A program made the translations under genes and the position numbers. A DNA stretch of 64,000 nt from Neoaquamicrobium sediminum (GTDB lineage: Bacteria > Pseudomonadota > Alphaproteobacteria > Rhizobiales > Rhizobiaceae), in the NCBI RefSeq assembly GCF_013240295.1, contig NZ_JABETK010000001.1:2046001-2110000 (forward strand). Direction: 5' to 3'. A model generated the notes under the pieces. The model was not told where the DNA came from and made no database searches. It worked only from the letters and a program-made list of their open reading frames with translations. Below, in pieces: positions 28,572 to 37,638 of this stretch; positions within the stretch are counted from its first letter, which is position 1; every line of letters begins with the position of its first letter.

Positions 28572-29546
28572 TTACTGTCCCTTGAGCTCGTCCGGGATCG
28601 AGATGCCGGCTTCCTCGTAGTACCGCACCGCACCGGGGTGGTAAGGCAGGAAGCTGTTCTTGTCGGTATTGGCCGCGATGGTCTCGGCTGCAGTGGCGTG
28701 GATCGCCAGCATGCGGTCGTTGTTCTCCATCACCAGCTTGGTGATCTCGTAGGCCAGCGATTCCGGCATTTCCTGATGGGCCACGGCGAAGTTCCAGAGG
28801 CTGACGGTGCCCTGCGGGTCCGGGTAGCCTTCATAGAGGCCGCCGGGAATGTCGAAGGCGGAGAGTTCCGGGCGCGCTTCGAGGATCTTGGCCGCCTCGT
28901 CGCCGGTGAAGGCGAAGATGTTTACGGGGTTTTCCGCCGCGATCTGCGCGAAGGCTGCGATCGGCACGCCGGCTGCGAAGGCGAAGGCGTCGATCAGGCC
29001 GTCCTTGACCTGGCTGACGGCGTCGTTGGCGCCCGAATAGCTGATGTCGGCGGTGATGCCGTTGATTTCGAAGAAGCGCGGCCAGTAGGTCGCTGCCGTG
29101 CCGCCTGCCGGGCCAACGGAGACGCGCTTGCCTTCAAGGTCCGCCAGCGACTCGATGCCGGACGACTTCAGCGCCACGGCCTGAAAGGGTGTCTGATACA
29201 TCGGGAACAGCGCGCGCAGGCTTTTGTGCTCCACGCCCGGTGCAAGCTCGCTCTCGCCGATCCAGGCCTCATAGGCCGGGCCCATGGTGACGAGGCCGAT
29301 CTGGTGGTCGCCGGTCTCCACCAGCGTCGCGTTCTGCACCGGGCCGCCGGTGACCTCGCCCGAGGCGTTGACGCCGAGCGACTCGGTGATCAGGCCGGCA
29401 AGGCCGGTTCCGTAGATGAAGTAGGTGCCGCCTTGGCTGGCGGTGCCGATCGTCAGGCTGGTCGGCCAGCCCTCACGGTCCTGCGCAGAGGCGGGGACGG
29501 CAAGAAGCGTGGCGGCAGCCATCGCTGCGATGGTGAAATGGCGCAT
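28572..29546 (-). CDS. TAXI-family TRAP solute-binding protein
   Basis: Periplasmic receptor of 324 residues. The signal peptide ends PASAQD. The TAXI hallmark is the opening of the mature protein, LTIGTASQGGTYFIYGTGLAGLI split around residues 30-52, with further motifs GGPVQNATLVETGDHQIG and KRVSVGPAGGTAATY. GGGAGGATTACCC precedes the ATG. It is the first gene of the TRAP operon and lies just downstream of dctD, behind a candidate sigma-54 promoter. Confidence 0.92.
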   Translation of the reverse strand: MRHFTIAAMAAATLLAVPASAQDREGWPTSLTIGTASQGGTYFIYGTGLAGLITESLGVNASGEVTGGPVQNATLVETGDHQIGLVTMGPAYEAWIGESELAPGVEHKSLRALFPMYQTPFQAVALKSSGIESLADLEGKRVSVGPAGGTAATYWPRFFEINGITADISYSGANDAVSQVKDGLIDAFAFAAGVPIAAFAQIAAENPVNIFAFTGDEAAKILEARPELSAFDIPGGLYEGYPDPQGTVSLWNFAVAHQEMPESLAYEITKLVMENNDRMLAIHATAAETIAANTDKNSFLPYHPGAVRYYEEAGISIPDELKGQ

Positions 29547-29589
29547 GGGTAATCCTCCCGGTTTGCGTAAGATGTCGGCCGCCCGGTCC

Positions 29590-29603
29590 GCAAGTTTCCT
29601 CCC
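29590..29603 (-). promoter_or_regulatory. Candidate sigma-54 promoter of the TAXI/TRAP operon
   Basis: On the minus strand GGGAGGAAACTTGC has GG at -24 and the full TTGC at -12 with 10 bases between GG and GC. This agrees with the sigma-54 pattern GG-N10-GC. It would start about 32 bases before the TAXI ATG. Confidence 0.6.
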
Positions 29604-29736
29604 GAAGCCTTGGCGGTTGCGCGCAGCACACGCAGACGCGACACCGGCGCGCAACGGCCCGATCGCTGGCAACCGGGCATTGGAAGTGACTAATTTTGCC
29701 TGATGGGTGGATTTCGTAACATTGGGCGCGATTGGC

Positions 29737-29752
29737 GTGTGGTTTCCCACAC
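29737..29752 (-). promoter_or_regulatory. Palindrome, candidate DctD-type upstream activating site
   Basis: GTGTGG-GAAA-CCACAC, a perfect 6+6 palindrome about 140 bases upstream of the candidate sigma-54 promoter. The spacing suits an enhancer, and the shape resembles rhizobial DctD sites (GTGyGG-N4-CCrCAC, from memory). Confidence 0.55.
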
Positions 29753-29775
29753 AAGCGTGGGCTGGTCCCTGTTGC

Positions 29776-31119
29776 CTACGCCTCGGTGGTTTCGCCGTCG
29801 CGGCCCAGCGCATAGCGCTGCATTTTTTCGTAGAGCGTCTTCCGGGAGATGCCCAGTTCTTCATAGACCGACTTGAGGCTGCCGCCGTGCGCTTGCAAAG
29901 CGGTGGCGATGACCGAGCGCTCGAAGCGCGCGACCCGGTCTGACAGCTTTGCCGTCATATCGTCGGCGCCATCGTCCACACCTTCTATATCGAGCCCGAG
30001 TACATAGCGATCGGCTGCGTTGCGCAATTCCCGAACATTGCCGGGCCACTCGCGGCGCGCGATCTCGGCGAGCAGTCGCGGCGAGACCTCACCCATATCA
30101 CGACGGTGGCGTCCGGCCGCCTCGCGGAGAAGCTGCAGGAAGAGGATCGGCACGTCCTCGCGCCGGGAAGACAGTGGTGGCACGTTCAGGGTCACTACAT
30201 TGAGGCGGTAGAGCAGGTCGGCGCGAAACCGCCCCTGCGCGACCTCGTCCTCCAGCTTCACCTTGCTGGTGGCGATGAAACGCACGTCGAGTGGTATCTG
30301 CTCGTTGGAACCGAGACGCACGATGACGCGGTCCTGGATGACCCTGAGCAACCGTGCCTGCAGTTCGGCGGGCATGGAACCTATCTCGTCGAGCAGCACC
30401 GTGCCGCCGCGTGCGTGCTCGAACTTGCCATATCGCGCCCGCAGCGCGCCGGGAAAGGCGCCGATCTCGTGGCCGAAAAGTTCGCTCTCGATTAGGTTGC
30501 CGGGCAGAGCGGCGCAATTGATCGCGACGAAGGGGCGGTTCGCTCGGCTGCTGATGTCGTGCACGGCGCGCGCGACGACCTCCTTGCCGACGCCCGTGTC
30601 GCCGACGATCAGCAGATCGGCGTCGGTGCCGCCTACGGCCCGGAGCCTGTAACGCAGGTCGATCATTGCAGCCGAGCGGCCGGGAAGCCGCGACTCGATG
30701 TCGTCGGGGTGGCCGGCCGCTGCGCGCAGCAGGCGGTTCTCGAGTACCAGCATGCGCCGGTCGAGCGCACGCTTGGCGACATCGGCCAGATGCTGCGCCG
30801 CGAAGGGCTTTTCGATGAAGTCATAAGCGCCTTCGCGCATCGCCCGAACGGCTAGTTGCACGTCGCCGTGTCCCGTCACCAGAATGACAGGCAGATCGGA
30901 ATCGATGTCGCGAACCTTGGCCAGCAGGGTCATGCCATCCATGCCGGGCATGCGGATGTCGGTGACGAGCACGCCGTTAAGGCCGGGCGTCACGTAGCTG
31001 AGCGCGCTTTCGGCGCTTGCAAACTCCTGCACCGCGATGCCCGCAAGCTCCAGCGACTGGGCGGTCGAATGCCTGATCTCCTCCTCGTCGTCGACGAGGA
31101 GTACGGCGGGCGGTTTCAT
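29776..31119 (-). CDS. DctD-like sigma-54-dependent response regulator
   Basis: NtrC-class activator, 447 residues. The receiver has phosphoacceptor Asp54 and Lys104. The AAA+ domain has Walker A GDTGVGKE at 173-180, and the sigma-54 contact loop is GAFPGA at 220-225 in place of canonical GAFTGA. Walker B is [14 protein letters not shown]-terminal Fis-type helix-turn-helix ends [16 protein letters not shown]. Its ATG overlaps the stop of the sensor gene (ATGA). It is predicted to activate the TAXI/TRAP operon downstream. The symbol is withheld because the target is not a DctA transporter. Confidence 0.85.
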   Translation of the reverse strand: MKPPAVLLVDDEEEIRHSTAQSLELAGIAVQEFASAESALSYVTPGLNGVLVTDIRMPGMDGMTLLAKVRDIDSDLPVILVTGHGDVQLAVRAMREGAYDFIEKPFAAQHLADVAKRALDRRMLVLENRLLRAAAGHPDDIESRLPGRSAAMIDLRYRLRAVGGTDADLLIVGDTGVGKEVVARAVHDISSRANRPFVAINCAALPGNLIESELFGHEIGAFPGALRARYGKFEHARGGTVLLDEIGSMPAELQARLLRVIQDRVIVRLGSNEQIPLDVRFIATSKVKLEDEVAQGRFRADLLYRLNVVTLNVPPLSSRREDVPILFLQLLREAAGRHRRDMGEVSPRLLAEIARREWPGNVRELRNAADRYVLGLDIEGVDDGADDMTAKLSDRVARFERSVIATALQAHGGSLKSVYEELGISRKTLYEKMQRYALGRDGETTEA

Positions 31120-32956
31120 TCGGCCGCCTCGCTTATCGGCAGCTTGGCGGCGTCAAGCACGATCGACACCAGGGTGCCGCCTTCGGGATGGCGCTCGACG
31201 GCGAGGCTGCCGCCGAAATCCTTGACGATATTGTAAGAGATCGAAAGTCCGAGGCCGAGGCCCTTGCCGACGCCCTTGGTGGAGAAGAATGGATCGAAGA
31301 TGCGTTCGGCGATGGCCGCGGAACGCCGGGACCGCGGTCGCGAATCGTGATCGTCACGCGGCCGCCGGCAGTGGTCGCGGCCAGGTCGATGCGCCTGTCC
31401 GGCAATCCTTCGATCGCGTCGGCCGCGTTGGAAAGGATGTTGACCAGAACCTGCTGGAGCCGCACCGACCCCGCCTTGACGACCGGCGGTTGCGCGCCCA
31501 GATCGACGGCGATCTCGGCGTCGGCTGCATTCAGCCGCCAGGCGACGATTTCGAGCGTGTCCCTGACAACGTCGTCGAGCGAAACGGGCCGCAGTTTCTG
31601 GTTCGGCTTGCGGGCGAAATTGCGCAAGTGCCTGCTGATTGCCGCCATGCGGTCCGTCAGTTTGGAGATGCGGGCAACGGCATCTCCGGCCTCGTCAGGA
31701 CGGCCGCGCTCCAGCAGGATCGCCGCATTGTCGGCATAGGTTCGAACGGCGGCCAGCGGCTGATTGAACTCGTGCGACAGTGCAGCCGACATCTGCCCGA
31801 GGGCCGCCAGCTTGCCGGCCTGGACGAGATCCGATTGTGTCTTGCGGAGCGCGCGTTCGGTAGCGCGGCGCTCGGTGACTTCTTCCTCGAGCCGGTTGTT
31901 GACGGCGGCAAGATCGGCGGTGCGTTCCTCGACCCGCCGTTCGAGTTGCTCCTGTGCCTCTCGCTGGACCTGAAGGCGCTCGGCCAGGCGCGCCCGGCGC
32001 TGCAGCCAGGCGGCGAGGCCCGTTGCTCCAAGTCCCAGCAGAAGCACCATTGCGGCAACGACCGTCAAAGCCTGCGCGCGCGCGGAGGCGGTGTCCAGCA
32101 ACACACTTACCGTCCAGTCGGCCTGCGGCATGCTTTCGCCGACGACAAGGTATTCTCGCATTCCGTCTTCGTTGGAGATCGTCAGCAGGTTGTGATCGCG
32201 ATGTGTCATACCCGCGCTTACCGGCAATTCAGTTAGGTTCGCGTTGGCGTAGCGGCGTGTGGCCGCCGTGCGGGCGAGGCGTTCCTCGGTCAGCGGCAGG
32301 ATGGCCGAAAACAGCCAGTCTCTCCGCCCGGTCATGAAGATGATGCCCTCGGGGTCGGTGACGATGATCTCGTATTCGTCGCCGCGCCACGAGCTTTCAA
32401 TCGAGTCTATGTCGACCTTGAAAACCACCACGCCGCCGATGCTGCCGTCGATGCGGATCGGCGCGCCGAAATAATAGCCCCGCTTCAGGGATGTGGTTCC
32501 GAGCGCGAAGAAGCGACCCTCGCCGCCGGCGATGGCATCGAAGAAATAGGGCCTGTAGCTGAAGTTCTCGCCGACGAAGGTCGGGGTCTGATCATAATTC
32601 GAGGCGGCGATCGTGAGGCCGTCCGGGAGCATGACGTAGATGTCGGAGGATTCGAGCAGCCCATTGACCGATTTGAGATATCGGTTCATCGCGTCAACGG
32701 CGGCCCGATCGCCGGGATTGCTGACGAGATTCTTCACGTCCTGATGATCGGCTATGAGTTCGGGCAGCTTTTCATATCGCGCGAGCTGGCCCCGCAGCGC
32801 CGTCACTGCGAGGCCGAGCGTGTTTTCGCCACGTATTGCCGCCTGGTCGAGATAGTACGCGGTCATCAGGCGCGAGCCGAAATAGGCGACGAGCACGCAC
32901 AACAGAGCGGCAGCCACTCCCAGGATAATAGAATGTCGCCGCCAAAGCCTGTTCAT
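31116..32956 (-). CDS. DctB-like sensor histidine kinase, frame broken near 3' end
   Basis: Membrane sensor partnering the DctD-like regulator; about 613 residues repaired. Membrane segments at about 9-29 and 296-317 flank a periplasmic double-PDC domain ([23 protein letters not shown]), the fold that binds C4-dicarboxylates in DctB. The cytoplasmic part has a coiled coil, His395 in [14 protein letters not shown]-box [10 protein letters not shown] and G1 RDRGPGVP. The break is at 31318-31324; one added G gives [17 protein letters not shown] and restores the G2 box GKGLGLGLS and a stop overlapping dctD. The ligand is unproven. Confidence 0.85.
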
Positions 32957-33031
32957 GCGTCGTCGCCGGTTCTCGCTCTCATGCCGACTATAGCGCGGCG
33001 CGAAGCCCCGAGTCGAACGGATGCAGGACCG

Positions 33032-33328
33032 CTATTTCTTCAGCACGTCCGCCCATTCCGGATGACGGCGGAACTGCGCGGCCGCGAAGGGGCACAGGGG
33101 AATGATTGTCTTGCCGGCGGCCCGCGCGTCCTCGACCGCCCGAGTAACGAGCCGCGCGCCGACACCCTGGCCCCGGAACGCGTCCGGCACTTCGGTATGG
33201 TCGATGATAAGCTGATGATCGCCGACCCTGGTGAAGGTCATTTCCGCTTCGGCACCATTTGGTCCCTTGAAGACATAGCGGCCCTTGGCGCCATTGTCCT
33301 CGAGTTCGATCCCGTTTTCATCGGTCAT
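33032..33328 (-). CDS. YjdJ-type small GNAT acetyltransferase
   Basis: A 98-residue protein of the short N-acetyltransferase family (Acetyltransf_CG-like). The acetyl-CoA pyrophosphate loop is FRGQGVGARLV, followed by PLCPFAAAQFRRHPEW with the conserved Cys-Pro-Phe and Trp. The start overlaps the hydrolase stop (ATGA-type), so it is the last gene of a three-gene operon with the MhqD/MhqO-like enzymes. Its substrate is unknown. Confidence 0.88.
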   Translation of the reverse strand: MTDENGIELEDNGAKGRYVFKGPNGAEAEMTFTRVGDHQLIIDHTEVPDAFRGQGVGARLVTRAVEDARAAGKTIIPLCPFAAAQFRRHPEWADVLKK

Positions 33329-33953
33329 GTAAATGCTCCTTTTGCCGGCGCTGTGGACAGGAATGCCTCGGCGCCCAGAATTTCCGGCTGACGTATCTCG
33401 TGGCCACCTTCATGCCACAGCAGCTCCACATCCGCCCCCAGCTTTCGCAGGTCAGCTTCCAGCTTCTGCGTCAGCGCTGGTGGGCAGATCGGATCGCGCT
33501 GGCCGGCGGTCATCAACACCTGTGTGCCGTCGAGCGTGCCGTCCGCCTGCGGCTCGAAGGGTATCAGCGGGTGCATCAGTACGGCCTTGTCAAACAGGCC
33601 TGGCGCGGCAAACAGAACCGAAGCGAGAATGTTGGCGCCGTTCGAGTAGCCGAGACCGAAAACCGCCGAGGGCTTCTTCTCGTCGACGTGGGTGCGAACG
33701 AACTCGACCATCTTCTGCGTTGCGCGCTCAAGATCGTCCATGTCGTAGACGCCTTCGCCGGTGCGACGGAAGTAGCGGGCCGCGCCATGTTCGGAAACGT
33801 CGCCGCGCGGTGCGATAACGGTTGCCGCAGGCATCAGCTCGCGACCAAGGCCGAGGAACTGGTTTTCGTCGGCCCCGGTTCCGTGGAACACGAAGAGCAG
33901 GGGGCCGCCGGGTTCTCCCCGGCGGTCTTGTGGATATACGCGTCGCTCGTCAT
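33325..33953 (-). CDS. MhqD-like alpha/beta hydrolase, frame broken near N-terminus
   Basis: Phospholipase/carboxylesterase-type hydrolase, 209 residues after repair. The nucleophile elbow is GLGYSNGAN (Ser), the acid is likely Asp in GQRDPICP, and His is in WHEGGHEI. The true start is ATG 33953 (MTSDAYIHKTAGEN). The frame breaks near 33905-33915, where one added G gives NPGGPLLFVFHGTGADEN with the oxyanion HGTG. It lies 4 bases after the ring-cleaving dioxygenase gene. This pairing is known from the Bacillus quinone/catechol response, so a detoxification role is inferred. Confidence 0.82.
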
Positions 33954-33957
33954 CGCC

Positions 33958-34893
33958 TCAGTCCTCGATCGGCTGGAGATGGCTCTCCAGATAGGGCCGC
34001 AGGTGCTCGTGCTGCGACGGCAGCTTCAGCGCCTCGCCGAGATGTTTCGTGTCCTCGTCGCGGTCGAAGCCGGGTTCGTTGGTGGCGACCTCGAACAGCA
34101 CCCCGCCCGGCGTGCGGAAATAGATCGCCCAGAAATAATCGCGGTCGATCACCGGCGTCACCTGGTAGCCGGTTTCCATCAGTGCCTTACGGACTTCAAG
34201 CTGCTTTGCGCGGTTCTCGACCGCGAAGGCGACGTGATGGACCGAACCCGCACCCTGCCTTGCATGGCCGAGGACAGGCAGGGATTCGACATCGATCACA
34301 TCGGCGCCGTTGCTGTCGCCCTTGACCGCGAAGCGGCGCACCGAGCCTGACTTGTCGATCTCCTCATAGTTCATGAACTTGAGGAGTTCGGCTGTCGCGC
34401 CGCCGTCCTGCAGTCGCATGGACACCGAGTGGAACCCACGGATCGCCTCGTCGCTGCCGACGCCGCCGTTGGTCCATGGCGCGCGACCGTCGTCACGTGT
34501 CTCGACAAGCGCGAAACCGTCGCCATCCGGTCCTTCGAAGGTCAGGCGCTGCTCGCCAAAGAGCTCGGAACGCTTCAACCCGGTCACGCCCTCGCTGACA
34601 AGACGCTGCGCCCAGAAGGCAAGCGTGCCTTCGGGCACGGAGAACGCGGTGAAACCGACCTCTCCCGTACCCGGACGACCGCGGGCCGCATCCGGGAAAG
34701 GAAAGTAGGTCATGACAGAGCCGGGCGTGCCGAACTCATCGGCATAATAGAGATGGTAGACATCCGGCGCGTCGAAATTGACGGTCTTCTTGACCCGGCG
34801 AAGGCCGAGCTTGTGGGTGAAGAAGTTGTTGTTCTCTTTGGCGTCGCGCGCCAGAGAGGTCACATGGTGAAGTCCCTTGATCTGGTCGAGCAT
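33958..34893 (-). CDS. MhqO-like ring-cleaving dioxygenase (VOC family)
   Basis: Metal-dependent extradiol-type dioxygenase with two vicinal-oxygen-chelate modules, 311 residues. Metal ligands are likely His in GLHHVTSL (start of module 1), His in VHHVAFAV (module 2) and Glu in VLFEVATNEPGF. The ATG at 34893 has AGGGAG upstream; longer in-frame starts add residues unlike the family. Homologues in Bacillus degrade or sense catechols and quinones. It is the first gene of the operon with the hydrolase and GNAT protein. Confidence 0.88.
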   Translation of the reverse strand: MLDQIKGLHHVTSLARDAKENNNFFTHKLGLRRVKKTVNFDAPDVYHLYYADEFGTPGSVMTYFPFPDAARGRPGTGEVGFTAFSVPEGTLAFWAQRLVSEGVTGLKRSELFGEQRLTFEGPDGDGFALVETRDDGRAPWTNGGVGSDEAIRGFHSVSMRLQDGGATAELLKFMNYEEIDKSGSVRRFAVKGDSNGADVIDVESLPVLGHARQGAGSVHHVAFAVENRAKQLEVRKALMETGYQVTPVIDRDYFWAIYFRTPGGVLFEVATNEPGFDRDEDTKHLGEALKLPSQHEHLRPYLESHLQPIED

Positions 34894-35003
34894 GGTCGGG
34901 CTCCCTTCTATCCGCCGCAAGATCGCGGCGCTTGACGCCATATGTCGTGCTAAAAGGCCCAGAGGGAAGACTGCGGCGGCGCGATGGACTGTGCTGTATT
35001 ATC

Positions 35004-35026
35004 GAACAATGATGCTTTCATCGTTC
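35004..35026 (-). promoter_or_regulatory. Near-palindrome upstream of the dioxygenase operon
   Basis: GAACAATGA-TGCTT-TCATCGTTC has 9-base arms with one mismatch, about 110 bases before the dioxygenase ATG. The size suits a MarR-type operator, but no regulator gene is adjacent. Confidence 0.35.
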
Positions 35027-35045
35027 ACCCATTTGCCGCAAGCAA

Positions 35046-35076
35046 AGAAAAGGCCCGCGCTTCAAGCGCGGGCCTT
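35046..35076 (-). terminator. Rho-independent terminator of the PRC-barrel gene
   Basis: AAGGCCCGCGCTT and AAGCGCGGGCCTT form a 13-bp stem with almost no loop (CA), followed on the minus strand by TTTTCTTT. It begins 23 bases after the PRC-barrel stop. Confidence 0.9.
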
Positions 35077-35098
35077 CATCAATTTCCGATCGGAAATG

Positions 35099-36189
35099 TT
35101 ACTGGACCGTCAGAAGCTGGTCGTCACGGTTCTCGGCAAACGAGCCTTCGTCATAAGCGGCCTGTGCCTCGAGCTGCTCCTGGGTGAACGTCGTGTACAG
35201 ATAGTACTCGCCGTCTGCATCCGACAGGAACGCCAGATTATCCATGCTGACTGCAACTTCCTTTTCGCCGATGCCGAGGAAACCGCCGACGTCGATGATA
35301 ACAGCTTCTACCTGCCCATCATCCGACAGGATGATGTCGCCGATCTCGCCGATATTCTCGTCATTGGCACCGTAAACGGTGGTTCCGACAAAATCATCGG
35401 CGCTGATGTCACCGACCTGCACCTCATTCAGCGACGAGCGATCGATCGCGGACGTCTGGGTTTCATCCGTCTCGGTCATCGTATCGTCGGCAGGGGCAGC
35501 AGCCGTTTCCTCGTCTGCCGGTGCAACTTCCTCGCTGGCAGCCATGTCATCAGCAGGTGCTGCTTCCTCGGTTGCGGCCATATCGTCTGCGGGAGCGGCT
35601 TCTTCGGTCGCAGCCATGTCGTCACCAGCAGGAGCCGGAGCGGCAGCCATGTCATCAGCCGGAGCGGCCGCGTCGTCGGTCATGCCGGCTTCATCTTCGG
35701 CCACCGGTGCAGCGGCGAGATCTTCGGCAGTGGCGGGCTGGGTGTTGCCAACCTCGGCATCAGCCGGCTGCATCTCATAAGCTGCAAGGTCGAACTCGTC
35801 CTGAGCCTCGAGAGCCTCGCGAGTCGTCTCGACGACGATATATTCCTCACCGTCCATCTCGGTCCACTCGACCAGATCATACTGCAAAGCGACCTGCTTC
35901 TCGCCGATGCCGAGGAAGCCGCCTACACCGACGACGATAGCCTGGATATTGCCCTCGCTGTCGAGGACGAGATCCTTGACCTCGCCGATGTTTTCGGCGT
36001 CCTGACCGCTACCGTTATAGACGGTCTCGCCGATCAGGTTGGACGCAAGGTGTCCCTCGGCATGCTTCACCTGAGGTGCAGCTTCCATCGGGCGTCTGCC
36101 GCCGGGGCGGGAGCGGTGGTCTGAGCCACGGCTGCGCCGGTTGCGATAAGCGTTGCGATTGCAGTTGTCGCCAAAAGGTTCCGGATCAT
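35099..36189 (-). CDS. Secreted protein with two PRC-barrels and an acidic repeat linker, frame broken
   Basis: Exported protein of about 363 residues after repair. The signal peptide is MIRNLLATTAIATLIATGAA. Two PRC-barrel domains (each with VGGFLGIGEKQVAL or VGGFLGIGEKEVAV) flank a low-complexity linker of about 100 residues built from variants of APADDMAATEEA. The frame breaks near 36094; one added C gives AADAPMEAAPQVKHAEG, linking signal peptide and body. PRC-barrels act in rRNA maturation, photosynthesis and envelope proteins; this export form is of unknown function. An EcfG-type promoter lies upstream, so general stress control is likely. Confidence 0.82.
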
Positions 36190-36281
36190 GTTAAACTCTC
36201 CTTGTGCATGTTCCTTTGCACGGTCGCGTCCGGAACCAAACTTTCGCAGGAGAGGTCCGGACGTGACCTTCACAACCCGAC

Positions 36282-36307
36282 AACGTGGCCACCGCCGATC
36301 TGGTTCC
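36282..36307 (-). promoter_or_regulatory. EcfG-type promoter for the PRC-barrel gene
   Basis: Minus strand GGAAC (36307-36303), 17 bases, CGTT (36285-36282), leaving a leader of about 90 bases before the ATG at 36189. Confidence 0.65.
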
Positions 36308-36343
36308 GACTCGAAAAAAATCAGCCGTTCACTCAGCCGTACT

Positions 36344-36369
36344 GGAACGATACGCAATGTCAGCGCATT
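36344..36369 (+). promoter_or_regulatory. Near-consensus EcfG box before the lipid kinase gene
   Basis: GGAAC (36344-36348), 17 bases, CATT (36366-36369). The -10 has one change from CGTT, so this is a weaker candidate than the others. Confidence 0.35.
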
Positions 36370-36438
36370 AAGCTTGGCTAAGGCGCCCCGCCGGCGCGCC
36401 TGATTTTCCCACAAATCAAGTCTGGAGACCTGCAAACG

Positions 36439-37344
36439 ATGCGCTTCCAGATAATCCTCAACCGTGAAGGCGGAACGCTGCGCACACTCGACCTTGCAGT
36501 GTTCACCGCACGCCTGCGCGAAACGGTGCAGGAGGCGGGCCATCAGGTGATGGTGGCCGTGGTCGCAGGCAAGGAAATCGAGCACGCGCTTGACGAGGCG
36601 CTTGCCGGGGACTGCGACGTCGTCATGGTTGGCGGAGGCGATGGCACGGTGTCCTGTGCCGCTGGCAAGCTGATGGACAGCGACAAGGCGCTTGCGATAC
36701 TTCCAGCCGGCACCATGAACCTTTTTGCAAGAAGCCTGGGCGTCCCGCTCGAGCTCGAAGCCGCGGCTGCCGCGCTTTGCGGCGGAGAATTTCGTGACGT
36801 GGATGTTGCGAGCGCCAACGGCAAGCCGTTCATTCACCAGTTTTCGGTCGGGCTTCATGCCAAGCTTATTCGCCTGCGGGAGAAGGAAGTCTTCCGCTCC
36901 CGGCTCGGCAAGATCAGGGCGTCCATACGCGCCGGTTTTGGAGCCTTCTTTCGGCCGCCCCGGATGAGGATCGGCCTCACGCTCGATGATGGCGAGGAGA
37001 GGATGCTGGCAACCGCCGGCATCGGAATCACCAACAATGTCTTCGGAGAAGGCCACCTGCCGTATGCGGATGTGCCGGATGGGGGTGTGCTTGGGGTCTA
37101 CGTCACGCGGTCACGCACGCGCGGGGACATGATATTGCTGGCCCTCAATATGCTGCTTGGTCGATGGAAGACAAACGATCAGGTCGAAATGCTGACGGCG
37201 CAGGAGGTACGGCTCCGCCTGCTCGCGCGGCACGAACGGTTCGGATGCGCCATGGATGGCGAGCTCTGCGAGCTTGAGAAAGAGACGACCGTTCGCTGCC
37301 ATCCAGGTGTGCTGAAGGTGCTTGCTCCCGCAGAGCCAGCATAA
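36439..37344 (+). CDS. Diacylglycerol kinase-family lipid kinase
   Basis: A 301-residue DAGK/YegS-like kinase that would phosphorylate a lipid (diacylglycerol, sphingoid base or similar). The nucleotide-binding motif GGGDGTVSCAAG at about 75-86 is followed by LPAGTMNLFARSLG, with late GDGEL-type residues as MDGELCELE. No membrane segment is evident, as usual for soluble members. It is divergent from the PRC-barrel gene and converges with the 67-residue membrane protein gene. Confidence 0.85.
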   Translation: MRFQIILNREGGTLRTLDLAVFTARLRETVQEAGHQVMVAVVAGKEIEHALDEALAGDCDVVMVGGGDGTVSCAAGKLMDSDKALAILPAGTMNLFARSLGVPLELEAAAAALCGGEFRDVDVASANGKPFIHQFSVGLHAKLIRLREKEVFRSRLGKIRASIRAGFGAFFRPPRMRIGLTLDDGEERMLATAGIGITNNVFGEGHLPYADVPDGGVLGVYVTRSRTRGDMILLALNMLLGRWKTNDQVEMLTAQEVRLRLLARHERFGCAMDGELCELEKETTVRCHPGVLKVLAPAEPA

Positions 37345-37350
37345 AATACG

Positions 37351-37554
37351 CTACCCGGCGGGCTGCGTGCCCTCTGCGGCAGGCTGTTCTGCGGGCGCCC
37401 CGCCCACGGGATCTTGTGGATCGATTGAACTTCCGAAGATACCCACGCCCCACCAAACCAGCATGGCAAGTGCGAGAGCGCAGACAAGCACGACGAGCAC
37501 CTGCCATCCACTGCGCCCCTGACGGGCCTTGTTCTTGTCCACGGTCTTGGTCAT
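37351..37554 (-). CDS. Small single-pass membrane protein, 67 aa
   Basis: Basic N-terminus (TKTVDKNKARQGRSG), one membrane helix (about 17-39, WQVLVVLVCALALAMLVWW), then a short Pro/Ala-rich periplasmic tail. I do not recognise a family. A near-consensus EcfG box (GGAAC-N16-CATT) lies 39 bases upstream of the ATG, supporting the gene call and a stress role. Confidence 0.6.
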   Translation of the reverse strand: MTKTVDKNKARQGRSGWQVLVVLVCALALAMLVWWGVGIFGSSIDPQDPVGGAPAEQPAAEGTQPAG

Positions 37555-37592
37555 TTGGAAGCTCCGATGTCAGAAAGGTTTTCTCCGACACC

Positions 37593-37617
37593 AATGCGGC
37601 CACGGGACCCAGGTTCC
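37593..37617 (-). promoter_or_regulatory. Near-consensus EcfG box before the 67-aa gene
   Basis: Minus strand GGAAC (37617-37613), 16 bases, CATT (37596-37593). One mismatch in the -10 core. Confidence 0.4.
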
Positions 37618-37638
37618 CGGCAAGGCCGTCGATAAAAC

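Noticed and set aside
36231-36260. GGAACC at 36231 as an EcfG promoter for the lipid kinase
   Set aside because: No CGTT-like element occurs 16-17 bases downstream; the box at 36344 fits better.
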